Origin: Flagellimonas nanhaiensis
Lineage (GTDB): Bacteria; Bacteroidota; Bacteroidia; Flavobacteriales; Flavobacteriaceae
Assembly (NCBI RefSeq): GCF_003382275.1
Contig: NZ_QTJX01000006.1
Coordinates: 1 to 64,000 of the forward strand
DNA length: 64,000 nucleotides
Direction of reading: 5' to 3'
Shown: positions 32,869-42,797 of the stretch, piece by piece
How the letters are laid out: the number at the start of each line of letters is the position of its first letter
How positions within the stretch are numbered: position 1 is the first letter of the stretch
Made by a program: the position numbers and the translations under genes
Notes under the pieces: model-generated
The model's database searches: none
Seen by the model: only the letters and a program-made list of their open reading frames with translations
Told to the model about the DNA's origin: nothing

Positions 32869-33390
32869 ATGTCAGGCAAAAGTCTACCCATATTCATACT
32901 TGTAATTTTGTTTGCTTTTATAGGCTGTGAAGAAGTCAAAAAGGAAAACACCGACGAAACAACAAGTTTGTCAATGGATATTGAAGTCGAAAGAAAGGCT
33001 ATTTTGGAAACGCTGAACAATGAGACCAAGGCTGCTTTTGAAAGGGACTATGATGCATGGCAGCAGAAATGGGTTCATGACCAAAGCATAACCAAAACAT
33101 ACCTGAATTTTTCTGAAAATACCTTTTCCGAATCAATTGGTTGGGACGAAATAAGTCAGTTTGTGAAAACGTTCATGGAAGAGCATCCTGAACCTGAGCC
33201 AGTTCCTGATTCATTGGAGAAAATTGATATCAGACTTTATGGAAATGGAGCTTGGGTGACTTATGAGCAACAAGATTCATTACGTGGCCTGAAACGAGAA
33301 ACAAGACTCATGGAAAAAGTTAATGGAGATTGGAAAATTGCAGGCATGCAGACTACCATCTACGGGTTTGATACGAACGAAAATCAGTAA
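32869..33390 (+). CDS. NTF2-like lipoprotein
   Basis: The 173-residue protein has a lipoprotein signal (FAFIGC, Cys 20) and an NTF2/SnoaL-like (DUF4440-type) domain (ILETLNNETKAAFERDYDAWQQKW...VNGDWKIAGMQTTIY). It probably sits in a membrane facing the periplasm; no enzymatic role is implied. It follows the dipeptidase by 17 bp and ends before a strong terminator. Confidence 0.75.
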   Translation: MSGKSLPIFILVILFAFIGCEEVKKENTDETTSLSMDIEVERKAILETLNNETKAAFERDYDAWQQKWVHDQSITKTYLNFSENTFSESIGWDEISQFVKTFMEEHPEPEPVPDSLEKIDIRLYGNGAWVTYEQQDSLRGLKRETRLMEKVNGDWKIAGMQTTIYGFDTNENQ

Positions 33391-33411
33391 ACAAATCAGT
33401 TGAGAAATAAA

Positions 33412-33437
33412 AAAACCACTTCTTTCGAAGTGGTTTT
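33412..33437. terminator. Bidirectional intrinsic terminator
   Basis: AAAACCACTTC and GAAGTGGTTTT with a 4-base loop separate the convergent NTF2-like lipoprotein and oxidoreductase genes. Confidence 0.88.
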
Positions 33438-33454
33438 CTATTGAGTTTGGCTAG

Positions 33455-34657
33455 TTAAGGCAATTGCGAATACCCGTTCCTGGTCTTCCACAGGAAGTAC
33501 TTCTCAAAAAGTACTTTGGAAAAGTCATAAATTACATTGGGTATCATAATTGCAAAATTCCGAGGCTTGAACAAGTGATCACTGATAATAATCACCTCTT
33601 TTTTACCGGCATCCATTACACAGATTCCTGGTATTTTACCCCAAGCCTTTCTTTTTAACTTGGTTTTTCCTTTCGTTACCCTAACAATGTTCTCGGCCAC
33701 TATTTTACCCGTCTCATCTGAAGGATAGCCCGTTTTAGGACCGGAAAAGGGCACATTGCCAGGTTCAAAAGGAAGTTTTACATCCACTGCAATACCTGCA
33801 GACCAAACATTGGGATATTTGGGGTGTCTATAATCTTCGCCTACAGGCAAATAACCTGTCGCGGTAGGTTCCAGTTCTGGCGAGTTCATCACAAAATCAA
33901 CTCCAACAAAAGGAGGCATCAACATAGTGAAATCACTTGGGAGCACCTCATCGGAGCTCAATACAACGGTATCCTTGGTCACTTCCTTGATACCCACCTC
34001 TGTACGGTAATGTATGTTGAACATCTTCATGAAGGACTTGAGCATGGTCTCACCTCCTGTCATACCATCAATTCCAAAATGCCCAAGGAAAGTTTCCGGT
34101 GTAACCCAATACAGGTCTACCTTCTTCCTGATCTTTTGTTCTCTCAACCACTTTTCAATATTGAAAAGAAACTCATAAGCCGCACCCATACAGCCAGCAT
34201 TTTGTGTTGCACCAATTACAATAGGACCAGGATTCTTTTTAAAGTCCTCAAGGGCCTTTCTTGTTTTCATGGCACCGTCTGGTGTTCCGATATAATGGGC
34301 ATGCTCGGCTACTCCAGGGGCCACATCAAACTTAACCTTGGGTCCAGTAGAAATAACTAAATGATCATAAGCATAATCACCTTTGGTGGTCATGACCACT
34401 TGACTTTCTGGGTCAACCTTTAGTGCTTCGGCCTGAACAAACTCCACACCTTTCTTTTCTAAGATGGTATCTTTTCTAAAAGAAATATCCTTGATCTCGC
34501 GGCGCCCAAATGGCACCCATATCAATGAAGGAATAAAAAGAAACAATGGGGATTTATCTATCACAACAACCTTATGTTCCTTTTTTCCTTTTCTCTTGAT
34601 TTCTAAAGCGGCGGTGAGTCCAGCAAAGTTTCCGCCTATTACTACGGTAGTTGTCAT
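33455..34657 (-). CDS. SQR-like FAD/NAD(P)-binding oxidoreductase
   Basis: The 400-residue flavoprotein starts at the ATG at 34657 with the Rossmann motif VVIGGNFAGLTAALE. Two cysteines in positions reminiscent of sulfide:quinone oxidoreductases are visible (NAGCMGAAYEFL and GICVMDAG), along with the quinone-binding C-terminal region. It is therefore likely a membrane-peripheral enzyme that oxidises sulfide or a related donor and passes electrons to quinone. A type II NADH dehydrogenase-like role is the main alternative. The longer frame from 34708 has an unlikely N-terminus. Confidence 0.82.
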   Translation of the reverse strand: MTTTVVIGGNFAGLTAALEIKRKGKKEHKVVVIDKSPLFLFIPSLIWVPFGRREIKDISFRKDTILEKKGVEFVQAEALKVDPESQVVMTTKGDYAYDHLVISTGPKVKFDVAPGVAEHAHYIGTPDGAMKTRKALEDFKKNPGPIVIGATQNAGCMGAAYEFLFNIEKWLREQKIRKKVDLYWVTPETFLGHFGIDGMTGGETMLKSFMKMFNIHYRTEVGIKEVTKDTVVLSSDEVLPSDFTMLMPPFVGVDFVMNSPELEPTATGYLPVGEDYRHPKYPNVWSAGIAVDVKLPFEPGNVPFSGPKTGYPSDETGKIVAENIVRVTKGKTKLKRKAWGKIPGICVMDAGKKEVIIISDHLFKPRNFAIMIPNVIYDFSKVLFEKYFLWKTRNGYSQLP

Positions 34658-34845
34658 CCTTTCAAATTTTATGAAATAAAAATACGTTTCAATACGCTCA
34701 AAAAACATGATAAAAGTCAGGTATTAAACCATAAATAAATGACTTTCAATTGGTTATAATCTCCTAAAAATCAGTTTTCAACATTTTATATGTAACAAAA
34801 GTGACAAAACTGCGTTCTAATAAAGGCAATCAAAAAACGAACACT

Positions 34846-35949
34846 ATGATGATGCAACGCTTCTTTATTTTCTGCTCTGGAGCAGATACGGATATCCTAC
34901 AAACATGTTCCAATGGGGAACGCAACAAATATGTTGGCATTGGAGCCACGGTTTTCTTTACCGCGGTCATGGCTTTCATTGCAAGCGGTTATGCCCTGTA
35001 TACCGTTTTTGACAATATATACACCTCTATTTTCTTTGGTTTGATATGGGGCCTGTTGATTTTCAATCTGGACCGATACATTGTATCCACCATTAAAAAA
35101 CGGGATAGTTTTAAAAGTGAACTGACCCAGGCCGTTCCACGAATCATTTTGGCAATCATAATTGCAGTGGTGATTTCAAAGCCCTTGGAAATGAAAATTT
35201 TTGAAAAGGAGATTGACCAGGTTCTCCTAGAAGAGAAAAACGCCATGACCCTTTCCAATAAGGAGCAACTGGCACTGCAGTATACTCCTAAAATTGAAAG
35301 TCTGAATCAGGAAATTGCAAATTTGAAGAGGGAGGTTGTACAAAAAGAGGTCGAGACCAATGCGCTGTACGACGTCTACATTTCGGAAGCCGAAGGAACC
35401 GCAGGCACCGGGTTATTGGGCAAGGGACCTGTTTACAAGGAAAAGCGCGAGAAGCATGACGCCTATTTGGCCGAGCTCAACACCTTGAAAGAGACAAACG
35501 CAACCAAAATTGAAAATTTGGAATCCCAAATCGCCGCTTTGGGTACTGATTACAATATGGCGGTCACCAATTCCCAACCTATTATTGATGGTTTTGACGG
35601 CCTCATGGCTAGAATCAATGCGCTTGGAAAACTGCCCTGGTTTCCCTCATTCTTTATTTTCTTGTTATTCTTGGCCATAGAAACAGCCCCGATCATTGCC
35701 AAACTATTGGCCCCTAAAGGGGAATACGATTATAAATTTGAGGAACAGGAAAGTGTAGTGGCCACCTGGGTTACCCAAAAAGTGGAGCAACGTAAGCTGC
35801 TACTCTCCACAGATGGTGCATTGAATGAGAAAATCTATGCCGACATCAAAAACGAGGAAGAGTTGTACCGCTATAAAAAGGAGAAGGCAGAGGAATTGCT
35901 CCGTCTCCAAGCTGATTCATTTCATAAGGTTCAGATAAAGGGACTATAA
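34846..35949 (+). CDS. DUF4407 membrane protein
   Basis: The 367-residue protein belongs to DUF4407. Two N-terminal membrane helices (about residues 30-50 and 56-72), a third near 95-115, a long periplasmic coiled coil (~125-255, IESLNQEIANLKREVVQKEVE) and a C-terminal helix (FPSFFIFLLFLAIETAPIIAKLL) precede a charged cytoplasmic tail. The function is unknown. The ATG at 34846 begins the conserved MQRFFIFCSGAD; the GTG at 34801 is less likely. It is divergent from the SQR-like gene. Confidence 0.88.
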   Translation: MMMQRFFIFCSGADTDILQTCSNGERNKYVGIGATVFFTAVMAFIASGYALYTVFDNIYTSIFFGLIWGLLIFNLDRYIVSTIKKRDSFKSELTQAVPRIILAIIIAVVISKPLEMKIFEKEIDQVLLEEKNAMTLSNKEQLALQYTPKIESLNQEIANLKREVVQKEVETNALYDVYISEAEGTAGTGLLGKGPVYKEKREKHDAYLAELNTLKETNATKIENLESQIAALGTDYNMAVTNSQPIIDGFDGLMARINALGKLPWFPSFFIFLLFLAIETAPIIAKLLAPKGEYDYKFEEQESVVATWVTQKVEQRKLLLSTDGALNEKIYADIKNEEELYRYKKEKAEELLRLQADSFHKVQIKGL

Positions 35950-36085
35950 CCACTTTACAAGGACAGTTTTAAAGGAAAACCTGTAACTTCAGGCGCTTAT
36001 GCTGAATCCTCATCCATATTGGGTGATATAGATATTAGAACGATTCATATCCTTAAGTTGTACAAATACCAAAAAACAAAAGAAA

Positions 36086-37144
36086 TTGACAAAAAGTATT
36101 TATAGATCAATAGTTGTAGCACTCAGTATTATTACAATTATTGGTTGCAATCAAAAAAAATCAGTTAAACAGAAAAATACATCTGAAATAGTTGAATACC
36201 ATGCTAAAGAGTTTTTGGATGATGACAGAATTCATTCCGTTTCAATAGCGCTTTATGATAATGGGAAAGAGTATACTTTTCATTATGGGGAACAAACGCC
36301 AAATAAGAACAACCCTCCTACCGATAACACCCTGTATGAGCTTGCCTCAGTGACCAAAACATTTACTGGAACCATGGTTGCCAAGGCAGTTCTTGATGGT
36401 AAAGTATCACTCGAAACCGACATTAGAAGCTATTTGCCTCAAGAATATCCAAATTTTGAGTTCGATGGAAAAATAATAACCCTAAAGGATATTGTTACCC
36501 ATACAGGTGGTTTCCCCAACTTTCCACCATCGATGGAAAATGAAGACAAGTTTTGGGAAGGTCTGCACCAGATAAAAATTAGTTCTAAGCCCGGAACGGA
36601 ATTTGCCTATTCAAATACAGCTCCTGAAATTACTGCTTATATCATTGAACAGGCTTATGGAGTTCCCTATCAAAAACTTGTTCAGGACTTCATTCTGGAT
36701 CCAAACGAGATGGTTTATACCAAATTTACACTTAACGAAAAAGACAAAAATTCGTTGATACAAGGTTTTAATGGAGATATAGAACCGCAAGAGCACCTAC
36801 AGAACAATCTATGGGGTGGAATTGCAGGCTTACATTCAAATACAACAGACCTGATCAAATACATGAAGTACCACTTGAACGAAACAATCCCTGAAGTCAA
36901 AGAATCACATAAAAACTTTTTTAGCACCCAACACGGATTCGACATTGGTTACCATTGGAATATTTTAGAAATAAACAATGAAGTGTGTTATCGCCACCAT
37001 GGGGGAATTTGGGGAATGCAGAATTGGTTGATGATTTTTCCTGAATCCAACGTTGGAATTGCAGTTTTATCAAACGCCAGTTTTGAGGGGATAGACGACA
37101 AGCTTGAAAAATTAGCATTGAACATCAAAAAGGAAATGAAATAA
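36086..37144 (+). CDS. Serine hydrolase, class C beta-lactamase/transpeptidase-like
   Basis: The 352-residue protein has a lipoprotein signal (TIIGC) and the serine beta-lactamase-like fold: the SxxK motif in LASVTKTF, YSN motif in FAYSNTAPE and an HHGG (KTG-equivalent) motif in CYRHHGGIWG. Such enzymes act as peptidases or esterases at the cell surface. The only in-frame start is TTG at 36086. It is an isolated gene. Confidence 0.9.
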   Translation: MTKSIYRSIVVALSIITIIGCNQKKSVKQKNTSEIVEYHAKEFLDDDRIHSVSIALYDNGKEYTFHYGEQTPNKNNPPTDNTLYELASVTKTFTGTMVAKAVLDGKVSLETDIRSYLPQEYPNFEFDGKIITLKDIVTHTGGFPNFPPSMENEDKFWEGLHQIKISSKPGTEFAYSNTAPEITAYIIEQAYGVPYQKLVQDFILDPNEMVYTKFTLNEKDKNSLIQGFNGDIEPQEHLQNNLWGGIAGLHSNTTDLIKYMKYHLNETIPEVKESHKNFFSTQHGFDIGYHWNILEINNEVCYRHHGGIWGMQNWLMIFPESNVGIAVLSNASFEGIDDKLEKLALNIKKEMK

Positions 37145-37314
37145 CCGTAGTTCAATTGTGTTTTGGTCATCCAGACCTACTGAACATTAACTGCTCTACA
37201 TTTTTAAACTGAAAATCTGTAACTTCACTTAGCTGTGCAGAACCCGTCCGAACGGCACGGGCGGACTTGTTTCAGTATCGGTAGATATAGCCCATTAAAA
37301 CGAGACCATATCTT

Positions 37315-37860
37315 AAACGTTGGCAAACATTAGGAAAAATGACCCGAATTTTAATATTAACACTTATGCTATCATTTTTAGGATTTGGAAAAGGCAAAGC
37401 GCAGGAAAAAAAATCAACGGAAAAACAAAAAGGGATAATTGGCAGATATTATGAAAACGACTCGCCTGTTATTATGAAATTTGTGAACGAACTGCCGAAT
37501 GAAAATACAATAAAAAAATTGCCATTTCTGACCGTTGTTTCCTGGAAATATGAAGGAACCAAAAATAATGGAATGCCACCTAAGGAGATTAACGAAAGAA
37601 TGATTATTCTGGAAGAAGCATTGGAAACTTCAATGAATGAAACGGACATTTTTACTCACGCATACAGCAGAACTGGAAATAATTTGAAAGAGCTGGTTTA
37701 TTACACCACCAAGCAAGACGATTTTATGACAATGCTAAATCGGACTTTGGAAAAACACGATGTTTATCCGATTGAAATAAATTTTTACGAAGACAAAGAG
37801 TGGACTGACTTTCAAAAGGTACTGAATGATTTCAAAAATAAATAACGTTTACCAACAATG
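37315..37860 (+). repeat. Cassette-like unit flanked by AACGTTkrCmAACA repeats
   Basis: AACGTTGGCAAACA (from 37316) and AACGTTTACCAACA (from 37844) flank the DUF695 gene in direct orientation. The flanks also contain dyads (GTCCG...CGGAC near 37234; perfect CCGTAATTACGG at 37866). The layout is that of a single-gene cassette. No integrase is near. Confidence 0.5.
37339..37845 (+). CDS. Secreted DUF695 protein
   Basis: The 168-residue protein has a signal peptide (LILTLMLSFLGFGKGKAQ) and a DUF695 domain (KLPFLTVVSWKYEGTKNNGMPPKEINERMIILEEALE). The function of the family is unknown. The gene is flanked by direct repeats, suggesting a mobile cassette between core genes. Confidence 0.8.
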   Translation: MTRILILTLMLSFLGFGKGKAQEKKSTEKQKGIIGRYYENDSPVIMKFVNELPNENTIKKLPFLTVVSWKYEGTKNNGMPPKEINERMIILEEALETSMNETDIFTHAYSRTGNNLKELVYYTTKQDDFMTMLNRTLEKHDVYPIEINFYEDKEWTDFQKVLNDFKNK

Positions 37861-37995
37861 TATAACCGTAATTACGGCGGATTCGACTTCGCCCGAACCC
37901 ACTCGGAATTGCTAAAGGCTGCACTTAACCGACAAACAGTAATTTAAAACCCGTAACGGACAGTTATATGAGACCGATAAGTGTACCCTGTAATA

Positions 37996-38874
37996 TCATT
38001 CAAGGTTATTTACAGCTTCCAAAGCCTGCTGAAGACTATCTTTCCAGTGTGGAATTTCAATACCAAAGGTATTTTTGATTTTTGATTTGTCCAATACACT
38101 GAACTTTGGGCGTTGTGCTGGTTGGGGATATACTTCAGAGCGGATAGGTTTCAAATCAATAGTAATATTAGATCCATCAAAGATAGTTTTAGCAAAGTCG
38201 TACCAACTAGCCACCCCTTCATTACTATAATGATACACTCCGTATTCGGTGTTTTCTGTTTCAATTAAATGAACAATCACTTTTGCAAGGTCCAGAGCAT
38301 AGGTCGGCGTTCCCACCTGATCAAAAACCACCGAGAGTTCCTTACGCTCATTTCCTAACCTGATCATAGTCTTCATGAAATTATGGCCAAATTCAGAGTA
38401 TAGCCATGAGGTCCTTAAAATGAAGTATTCCCTGGTATTATTGACTATGGCCTGTTCACCTTTGTATTTGGTATCGCCATAAACACTTATAGGTCTAGCG
38501 ATATCGTCCTCAACATAAGGAGTCTCTTGAAAACCATCAAAAATAAAATCTGTAGAAATATGGATTAAAGTAACTTTATTCTCTTTGCAGGTGATGGCCA
38601 GGTTTCGAGCACCTACTACATTGACCTGATGAGCAATCTCCTTTTCTGTCTCTGCTTTATCCACGGCCGTATATCCCGCACAGTTTACACAATACGCATA
38701 GTTTGAAGACTTGAATTCTTTTTCTACCGCCTCAAAATCGGTAATATCCAGCTCCTTCTCGGTCTTGAAAACCAAATCCAGACCTTTGGTCTGCCCTTGA
38801 TCTGCGAGTAGTTTTATACTACTGGCCAACTGTCCCAATGCTCCGGTCACCAATACCTTTATAGTACTTTTCAT
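37996..38874 (-). CDS. rfbD: dTDP-4-dehydrorhamnose reductase
   Basis: The 292-residue short-chain dehydrogenase reduces dTDP-6-deoxy-L-lyxo-4-hexulose to dTDP-L-rhamnose. It has the NAD(P) motif VTGALGQLASS, HISTDFIFDG and the catalytic YGDTKYKGE (YxxxK). It is the last gene of rfbBACD, 5 bp after rfbC. Confidence 0.95.
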   Translation of the reverse strand: MKSTIKVLVTGALGQLASSIKLLADQGQTKGLDLVFKTEKELDITDFEAVEKEFKSSNYAYCVNCAGYTAVDKAETEKEIAHQVNVVGARNLAITCKENKVTLIHISTDFIFDGFQETPYVEDDIARPISVYGDTKYKGEQAIVNNTREYFILRTSWLYSEFGHNFMKTMIRLGNERKELSVVFDQVGTPTYALDLAKVIVHLIETENTEYGVYHYSNEGVASWYDFAKTIFDGSNITIDLKPIRSEVYPQPAQRPKFSVLDKSKIKNTFGIEIPHWKDSLQQALEAVNNLE

Positions 38875-38879
38875 TCTGA

Positions 38880-39428
38880 TTAGTTGGGAACGGTCATTTT
38901 AAATGAAGGCAACTCTTTGTCCTTTGCAGAAATGATCAATTCTTCCTCTGGCAGCATCCAATCTATATTCAACGTGGGGTCATTATAGATTATCCCGCTT
39001 TCCGAAGCAACATTGTAGAAGTTATCGCATTTATACGCAAAACGAGCGGTTTCACTTAAGGTCAAAAAACCGTGTGCACATCCTCTTGGAATGAACATTT
39101 GTTTTCTATTATCTGAAGAAAGTATGGTGGAAACCACCTTTCCAAAGGTTTTGGAATCTGGTCTAATATCCACTGCCACATCCAATACCTCACCCTCAAT
39201 TACACGTACCAGTTTGGCCTGTGCATGTTCTCCTTGTTGATAATGGAGTCCCCGAAGCACTCCTTTTGTTGAAAGTGATTCGTTATCCTGAACAAAATTG
39301 GGTCGTACACCAAGGAGTTCTTCAAGTTTTTTTTGATTGTAGCTTTCAAAAAAATAACCCCTTTCATCCTCAAAGACTTTTGGAGTGATGATAAAGCAAC
39401 CTTCTATTTCTGTTTTTTGCATTTCCAT
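38880..39428 (-). CDS. rfbC: dTDP-4-dehydrorhamnose 3,5-epimerase
   Basis: The 182-residue cupin epimerase has FFESYNQKKL, GVLRGLHYQ (catalytic His) and VRVIEGEVLDVAVDIRP, and ends at normal length. It converts dTDP-4-keto-6-deoxyglucose to the L-lyxo isomer for surface polysaccharide rhamnose. It overlaps nothing but is only 2 bp from rfbA. Confidence 0.96.
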   Translation of the reverse strand: MEMQKTEIEGCFIITPKVFEDERGYFFESYNQKKLEELLGVRPNFVQDNESLSTKGVLRGLHYQQGEHAQAKLVRVIEGEVLDVAVDIRPDSKTFGKVVSTILSSDNRKQMFIPRGCAHGFLTLSETARFAYKCDNFYNVASESGIIYNDPTLNIDWMLPEEELIISAKDKELPSFKMTVPN

Positions 39429-39430
39429 CC

Positions 39431-40291
39431 CTAACCTAAAGTCTCCAGTAATCGCTTGCTATAACCACTCTTTAAAAAAGGTTCGGCTATTTTCTTAAAC
39501 TGCTCTTTGGAAATTAATCCCATCTTATAGGCCGAAGCTTCAATAGAGCCTACCTTAAGACCTTGTCTTTCTTCAATGACCTGAACAAATTGGGCCGCTT
39601 GCATCAATGATTTAAATGTACCTGTATCCAACCAAGCGGTTCCCCTATCCATAATGCTCACTTTGAGCTTTCCTCTCTTTAAATACTCTTGGTTGACATC
39701 GGTTATCTCCAACTCACCTCTGGTGCTGGGCTGAATGGCCTTGGCTATTTCAACCACATCATTGTCGTAAAAATAAATTCCAGGAACTGCATAATTGGAT
39801 TTGGGCTTTTCGGGCTTCTCCTCAATGGAAATAGCATTGCCAGCTTCATCAAATTCTACCACTCCATACCTTTCTGGGTCATTTACGTGATAAGCATAAA
39901 TAATACCGCCATCTGGGTCATTATTGGACTGCAGCAACTTCTCCAAACCGGTTCCATAAAAAATGTTATCACCTAAAATCAAGGCTACCTTGTCTTTTCC
40001 AATAAATTCCTCTCCAATAAGAAATGCCTCAGCTAAACCGTTAGGGTGTTCCTGCTCGGCATATTCAAATCGGCATCCATATTTTTTACCATCACCCAAT
40101 AATTTTTGGAACAGGGGTAAATCCGAAGGTGTGGAAATAATCAGGATTTCCTTTATTCCAGCTTCAATGAGCGTGGAAAGCGGATAATAGATCATGGGTT
40201 TGTCATAAATGGGCATCAATTGTTTGCTCACCGCCAGTGTAACGGGGTGCAATCGTGTACCAGAACCTCCTGCCAAAACTATTCCTTTCAT
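39431..40291 (-). CDS. rfbA: Glucose-1-phosphate thymidylyltransferase
   Basis: The 286-residue nucleotidyltransferase starts [15 protein letters not shown] and has the metal-binding LGDNIFYG motif and [15 protein letters not shown]. It makes dTDP-glucose, the committed step of dTDP-rhamnose synthesis. It is the second gene of the operon, 10 bp after rfbB. Confidence 0.96.
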   Translation of the reverse strand: MKGIVLAGGSGTRLHPVTLAVSKQLMPIYDKPMIYYPLSTLIEAGIKEILIISTPSDLPLFQKLLGDGKKYGCRFEYAEQEHPNGLAEAFLIGEEFIGKDKVALILGDNIFYGTGLEKLLQSNNDPDGGIIYAYHVNDPERYGVVEFDEAGNAISIEEKPEKPKSNYAVPGIYFYDNDVVEIAKAIQPSTRGELEITDVNQEYLKRGKLKVSIMDRGTAWLDTGTFKSLMQAAQFVQVIEERQGLKVGSIEASAYKMGLISKEQFKKIAEPFLKSGYSKRLLETLG

Positions 40292-40301
40292 GTCTTTAGT
40301 T

Positions 40302-41339
40302 TTAAGCCAACCCCATGGCTTTTTTGTTTATGATTTTTTCCAAATACCAATCTACAGTCTTTTGTATACCGGTTTCAAAATTCTCATCAGCCTTCCAGCC
40401 CAACTCACTTTCAATTTTGGTGGCATCAATGGCATATCTGAAATCATGCCCTGCCCTATCCTCAACAAAAGCAATCAATTGTTTATAGGATTCCCCATTG
40501 TCCCTAGGATGTTTTTTGTCCAGAATATCACAAATGGTTTGGGCAATATAAAGATTGTTCCTTTCATTCCTCCCGCCAATATTATAGGTTTCTCCTGAAA
40601 CTCCTTTTTCATAGGCCAAAGCAACTCCCTTACAATGATCTAAAACGTACAACCAATCCCTAATATTGGAACCATCTCCATAAATGGGAATGGATTCCCC
40701 AGCCAATGCCTTGCGAAGAATTGTAGGAATCAATTTCTCATCGTGTTGTTTTGGACCGTAGTTATTGGAGCAATTGGTAGTTACTACATTCATACCATAG
40801 GTATGATGGTAGCTTCTAACTATAAAATCTGATGACGCTTTTGAGGCACTATAAGGACTATTAGGTGCATATGGTGTTGTTTCCGCAAAAAGGCCCTCTT
40901 TTCCAAGAGTACCATATACCTCATCTGTAGAAACATGATGAAATCTGGATTCCCTATATGTTTCTTTATATTTTCCTGGAGCCTCCATCCAACGGTTCTT
41001 GGCCGTATCAATTAGATTAAATGTGCCAATGATATTGGTCTGCATAAAAGCATCAGGGCCAGCAATGGAATTGTCTACATGGGATTCAGCAGCAAAATGG
41101 ACTACACTGCTAATATCATACTTTTCAAAAATTGTCTCAACCAATTTTCTATCACAGATGTTCCCTTTTATGAAAGTATAGCGTGTGTGGCTTTCCACCT
41201 CTGCTAAATTCTCTAGGTTTCCGGCATAGGTGAGTGCATCCAGATTAACGATATGGACATCCTCTCGCTCCCTTAAATAGTAGGGAATAAAATTGGAGCC
41301 TATAAAACCAGCTCCTCCCGTCACCAAAATATGCTGCAT
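40302..41339 (-). CDS. rfbB: dTDP-glucose 4,6-dehydratase
   Basis: The 345-residue extended SDR has [22 protein letters not shown], the STDEVYG motif and the catalytic YSASKASSD. It forms dTDP-4-keto-6-deoxyglucose and leads the rfbBACD operon, which supplies dTDP-L-rhamnose to surface glycan assembly. No glycosyltransferase cluster is adjacent. Confidence 0.97.
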   Translation of the reverse strand: MQHILVTGGAGFIGSNFIPYYLREREDVHIVNLDALTYAGNLENLAEVESHTRYTFIKGNICDRKLVETIFEKYDISSVVHFAAESHVDNSIAGPDAFMQTNIIGTFNLIDTAKNRWMEAPGKYKETYRESRFHHVSTDEVYGTLGKEGLFAETTPYAPNSPYSASKASSDFIVRSYHHTYGMNVVTTNCSNNYGPKQHDEKLIPTILRKALAGESIPIYGDGSNIRDWLYVLDHCKGVALAYEKGVSGETYNIGGRNERNNLYIAQTICDILDKKHPRDNGESYKQLIAFVEDRAGHDFRYAIDATKIESELGWKADENFETGIQKTVDWYLEKIINKKAMGLA

Positions 41340-41382
41340 AGCAAGATTGTTTCAATCACAAAGTTACGCAAGTAAAGGAGAA

Positions 41383-41739
41383 TCACATTTTGCCCAATTC
41401 TTCCCTTAGCTTTTTGGTCAACCCTGAAACTACCAATTCGTATGAGTGATCAATCAGTTCGTTGATTAAAGCTGGAGGTAGATTTTCCAAAAAAATGGTA
41501 TTCCAGTGTTTTTTGCTCATGTGATAGCCCGGGATAATATCTCCATCGTGTTCTTCACGAAGTTCCACGGCCCGTTCTGGGTCACATTTGAGATTGCACT
41601 GTGGCGGTAGGCGCTCCAAAGCGATCAGGGCAAACATTTTGCCCATGACCTTGAATACCAAAGTATGCTCGTCAAAAGGAAATTCTTCGGTGACTCCCTT
41701 TTTGCTCAAGCAAATATGTCTCAATTCCTCAACATTCAT
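41383..41739 (-). CDS. MmcQ/YjbR-family DNA-binding-fold protein
   Basis: The 118-residue protein has the YjbR fold signature (LSKKGVTEEFPFDEHTLVFKVMGKMFAL...HMSKKHWNTI). The family adopts a double-wing DNA-binding-like fold; its physiological role is unknown. Its start overlaps the end of the Dabb gene by 4 bp. Confidence 0.88.
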   Translation of the reverse strand: MNVEELRHICLSKKGVTEEFPFDEHTLVFKVMGKMFALIALERLPPQCNLKCDPERAVELREEHDGDIIPGYHMSKKHWNTIFLENLPPALINELIDHSYELVVSGLTKKLREELGKM

Positions 41740-42137
41740 TCTGGTATCCCAAATGAATCATAAACAATTACCTTTTCCCAGAGATCTTTACATTCATCAA
41801 TAAAAATCAGGTGTGCTTCCTCTGCCTGGTAAGCTTCTTGGGCTTCGGCTGATTCAAATGTCACAATAAGTGAATAGGTGAAGGAGCCATCCACCACATC
41901 ACGTATAGCTTTGGGCGGTGTCCCTATAAAGTTGGTCTTGGCGTACTTGGAGTTTTTAAGGAACTTTTTTAGCGAAGCTTCAAATCTGGTTTTGTCCGCA
42001 CTGTTATCTGGATTTTTAAACCAAAAATATACGGTATGCGCAAAGGCAGGGTCAAAGGTTTTCATGTGGTCTTTGGTTTGTGCGCAACTGGTGGAAATTA
42101 TCCCCACCAATAGCAAGATTATAATTTTTGTTTTCAT
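41736..42137 (-). CDS. Dabb (stress-responsive A/B barrel) lipoprotein
   Basis: The 133-residue protein has a lipoprotein signal (GIISTSCAQ) and a dimeric alpha/beta-barrel (Dabb) domain (AHTVYFWFKNPDNSADKTRFEASLKKFL). Related proteins bind or act on small hydrophobic molecules. It sits between the DUF4230 and YjbR genes, in a close-packed run. Confidence 0.85.
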   Translation of the reverse strand: MKTKIIILLLVGIISTSCAQTKDHMKTFDPAFAHTVYFWFKNPDNSADKTRFEASLKKFLKNSKYAKTNFIGTPPKAIRDVVDGSFTYSLIVTFESAEAQEAYQAEEAHLIFIDECKDLWEKVIVYDSFGIPE

Positions 42138-42144
42138 ATGGTTT

Positions 42145-42768
42145 TTATTCGTCTAAAAAGTGTTTTTCCCTATTTGAAATTTCGAGCGCGGAGTAATCCA
42201 ACTTCCAGCCTATGGTCTCCACTATCTTCTCCACCAAAAGTACAGCTTGCAACGCTTCTTTTTTTGCCGTTTCCATTAAACCGCTTTCTGGTATTTTTTG
42301 TTTGATATGTTCTTTGGCTTCTTGATTAAGGTTGGTAAGGTCATCTGGAGAGAAGCTGTTGAAAAGGCCATTTTTAATATCATAAAACTGTAAGTCAGGT
42401 TCAATTGACAACACTTCTGGTTCTGGAAAGTTCTCCAAAATTATCCGTTTGTTCGAGTTGTCGGCCTTTAAATCCAGCTTGGTCAAATCATAACCAATCT
42501 GAGCCTTGGCCTTCACCACAATAAGCGCCTTTTTTTTGCTTCGCAAAAGGCTCATCAACCCTTCCTTGGTATTTTCATAATGATAGATCTCTGCAAAATC
42601 TCCCTCCACTGAAACCAACTTGCAGACACTACGGATTTTGTCGAGTAAAACCGTAGATTGTTGTTGGGTAAGCTCCTTGTTTTTTTTCCTTCGGAAAAGT
42701 GAAAAGAGCCAATACATCAATATTGCTCCAAGAACAAGACCCAAAAAAACTTCTATGATATCATCCAC
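42145..42768 (-). CDS. DUF4230 membrane-anchored protein
   Basis: The 207-residue protein has one N-terminal helix (IEVFLGLVLGAILMYWLFSLF) then a basic stretch and the DUF4230 domain (VEGDFAEIYHYENTKEG...KALIVVKAKAQIGYDLTKLDLKAD). The function is unknown. It lies 29 bp downstream of the cyclase gene. Confidence 0.87.
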   Translation of the reverse strand: MDDIIEVFLGLVLGAILMYWLFSLFRRKKNKELTQQQSTVLLDKIRSVCKLVSVEGDFAEIYHYENTKEGLMSLLRSKKKALIVVKAKAQIGYDLTKLDLKADNSNKRIILENFPEPEVLSIEPDLQFYDIKNGLFNSFSPDDLTNLNQEAKEHIKQKIPESGLMETAKKEALQAVLLVEKIVETIGWKLDYSALEISNREKHFLDE

Positions 42769-42797
42769 ACCCTAAATATATGAGTTTACGCAATTCT

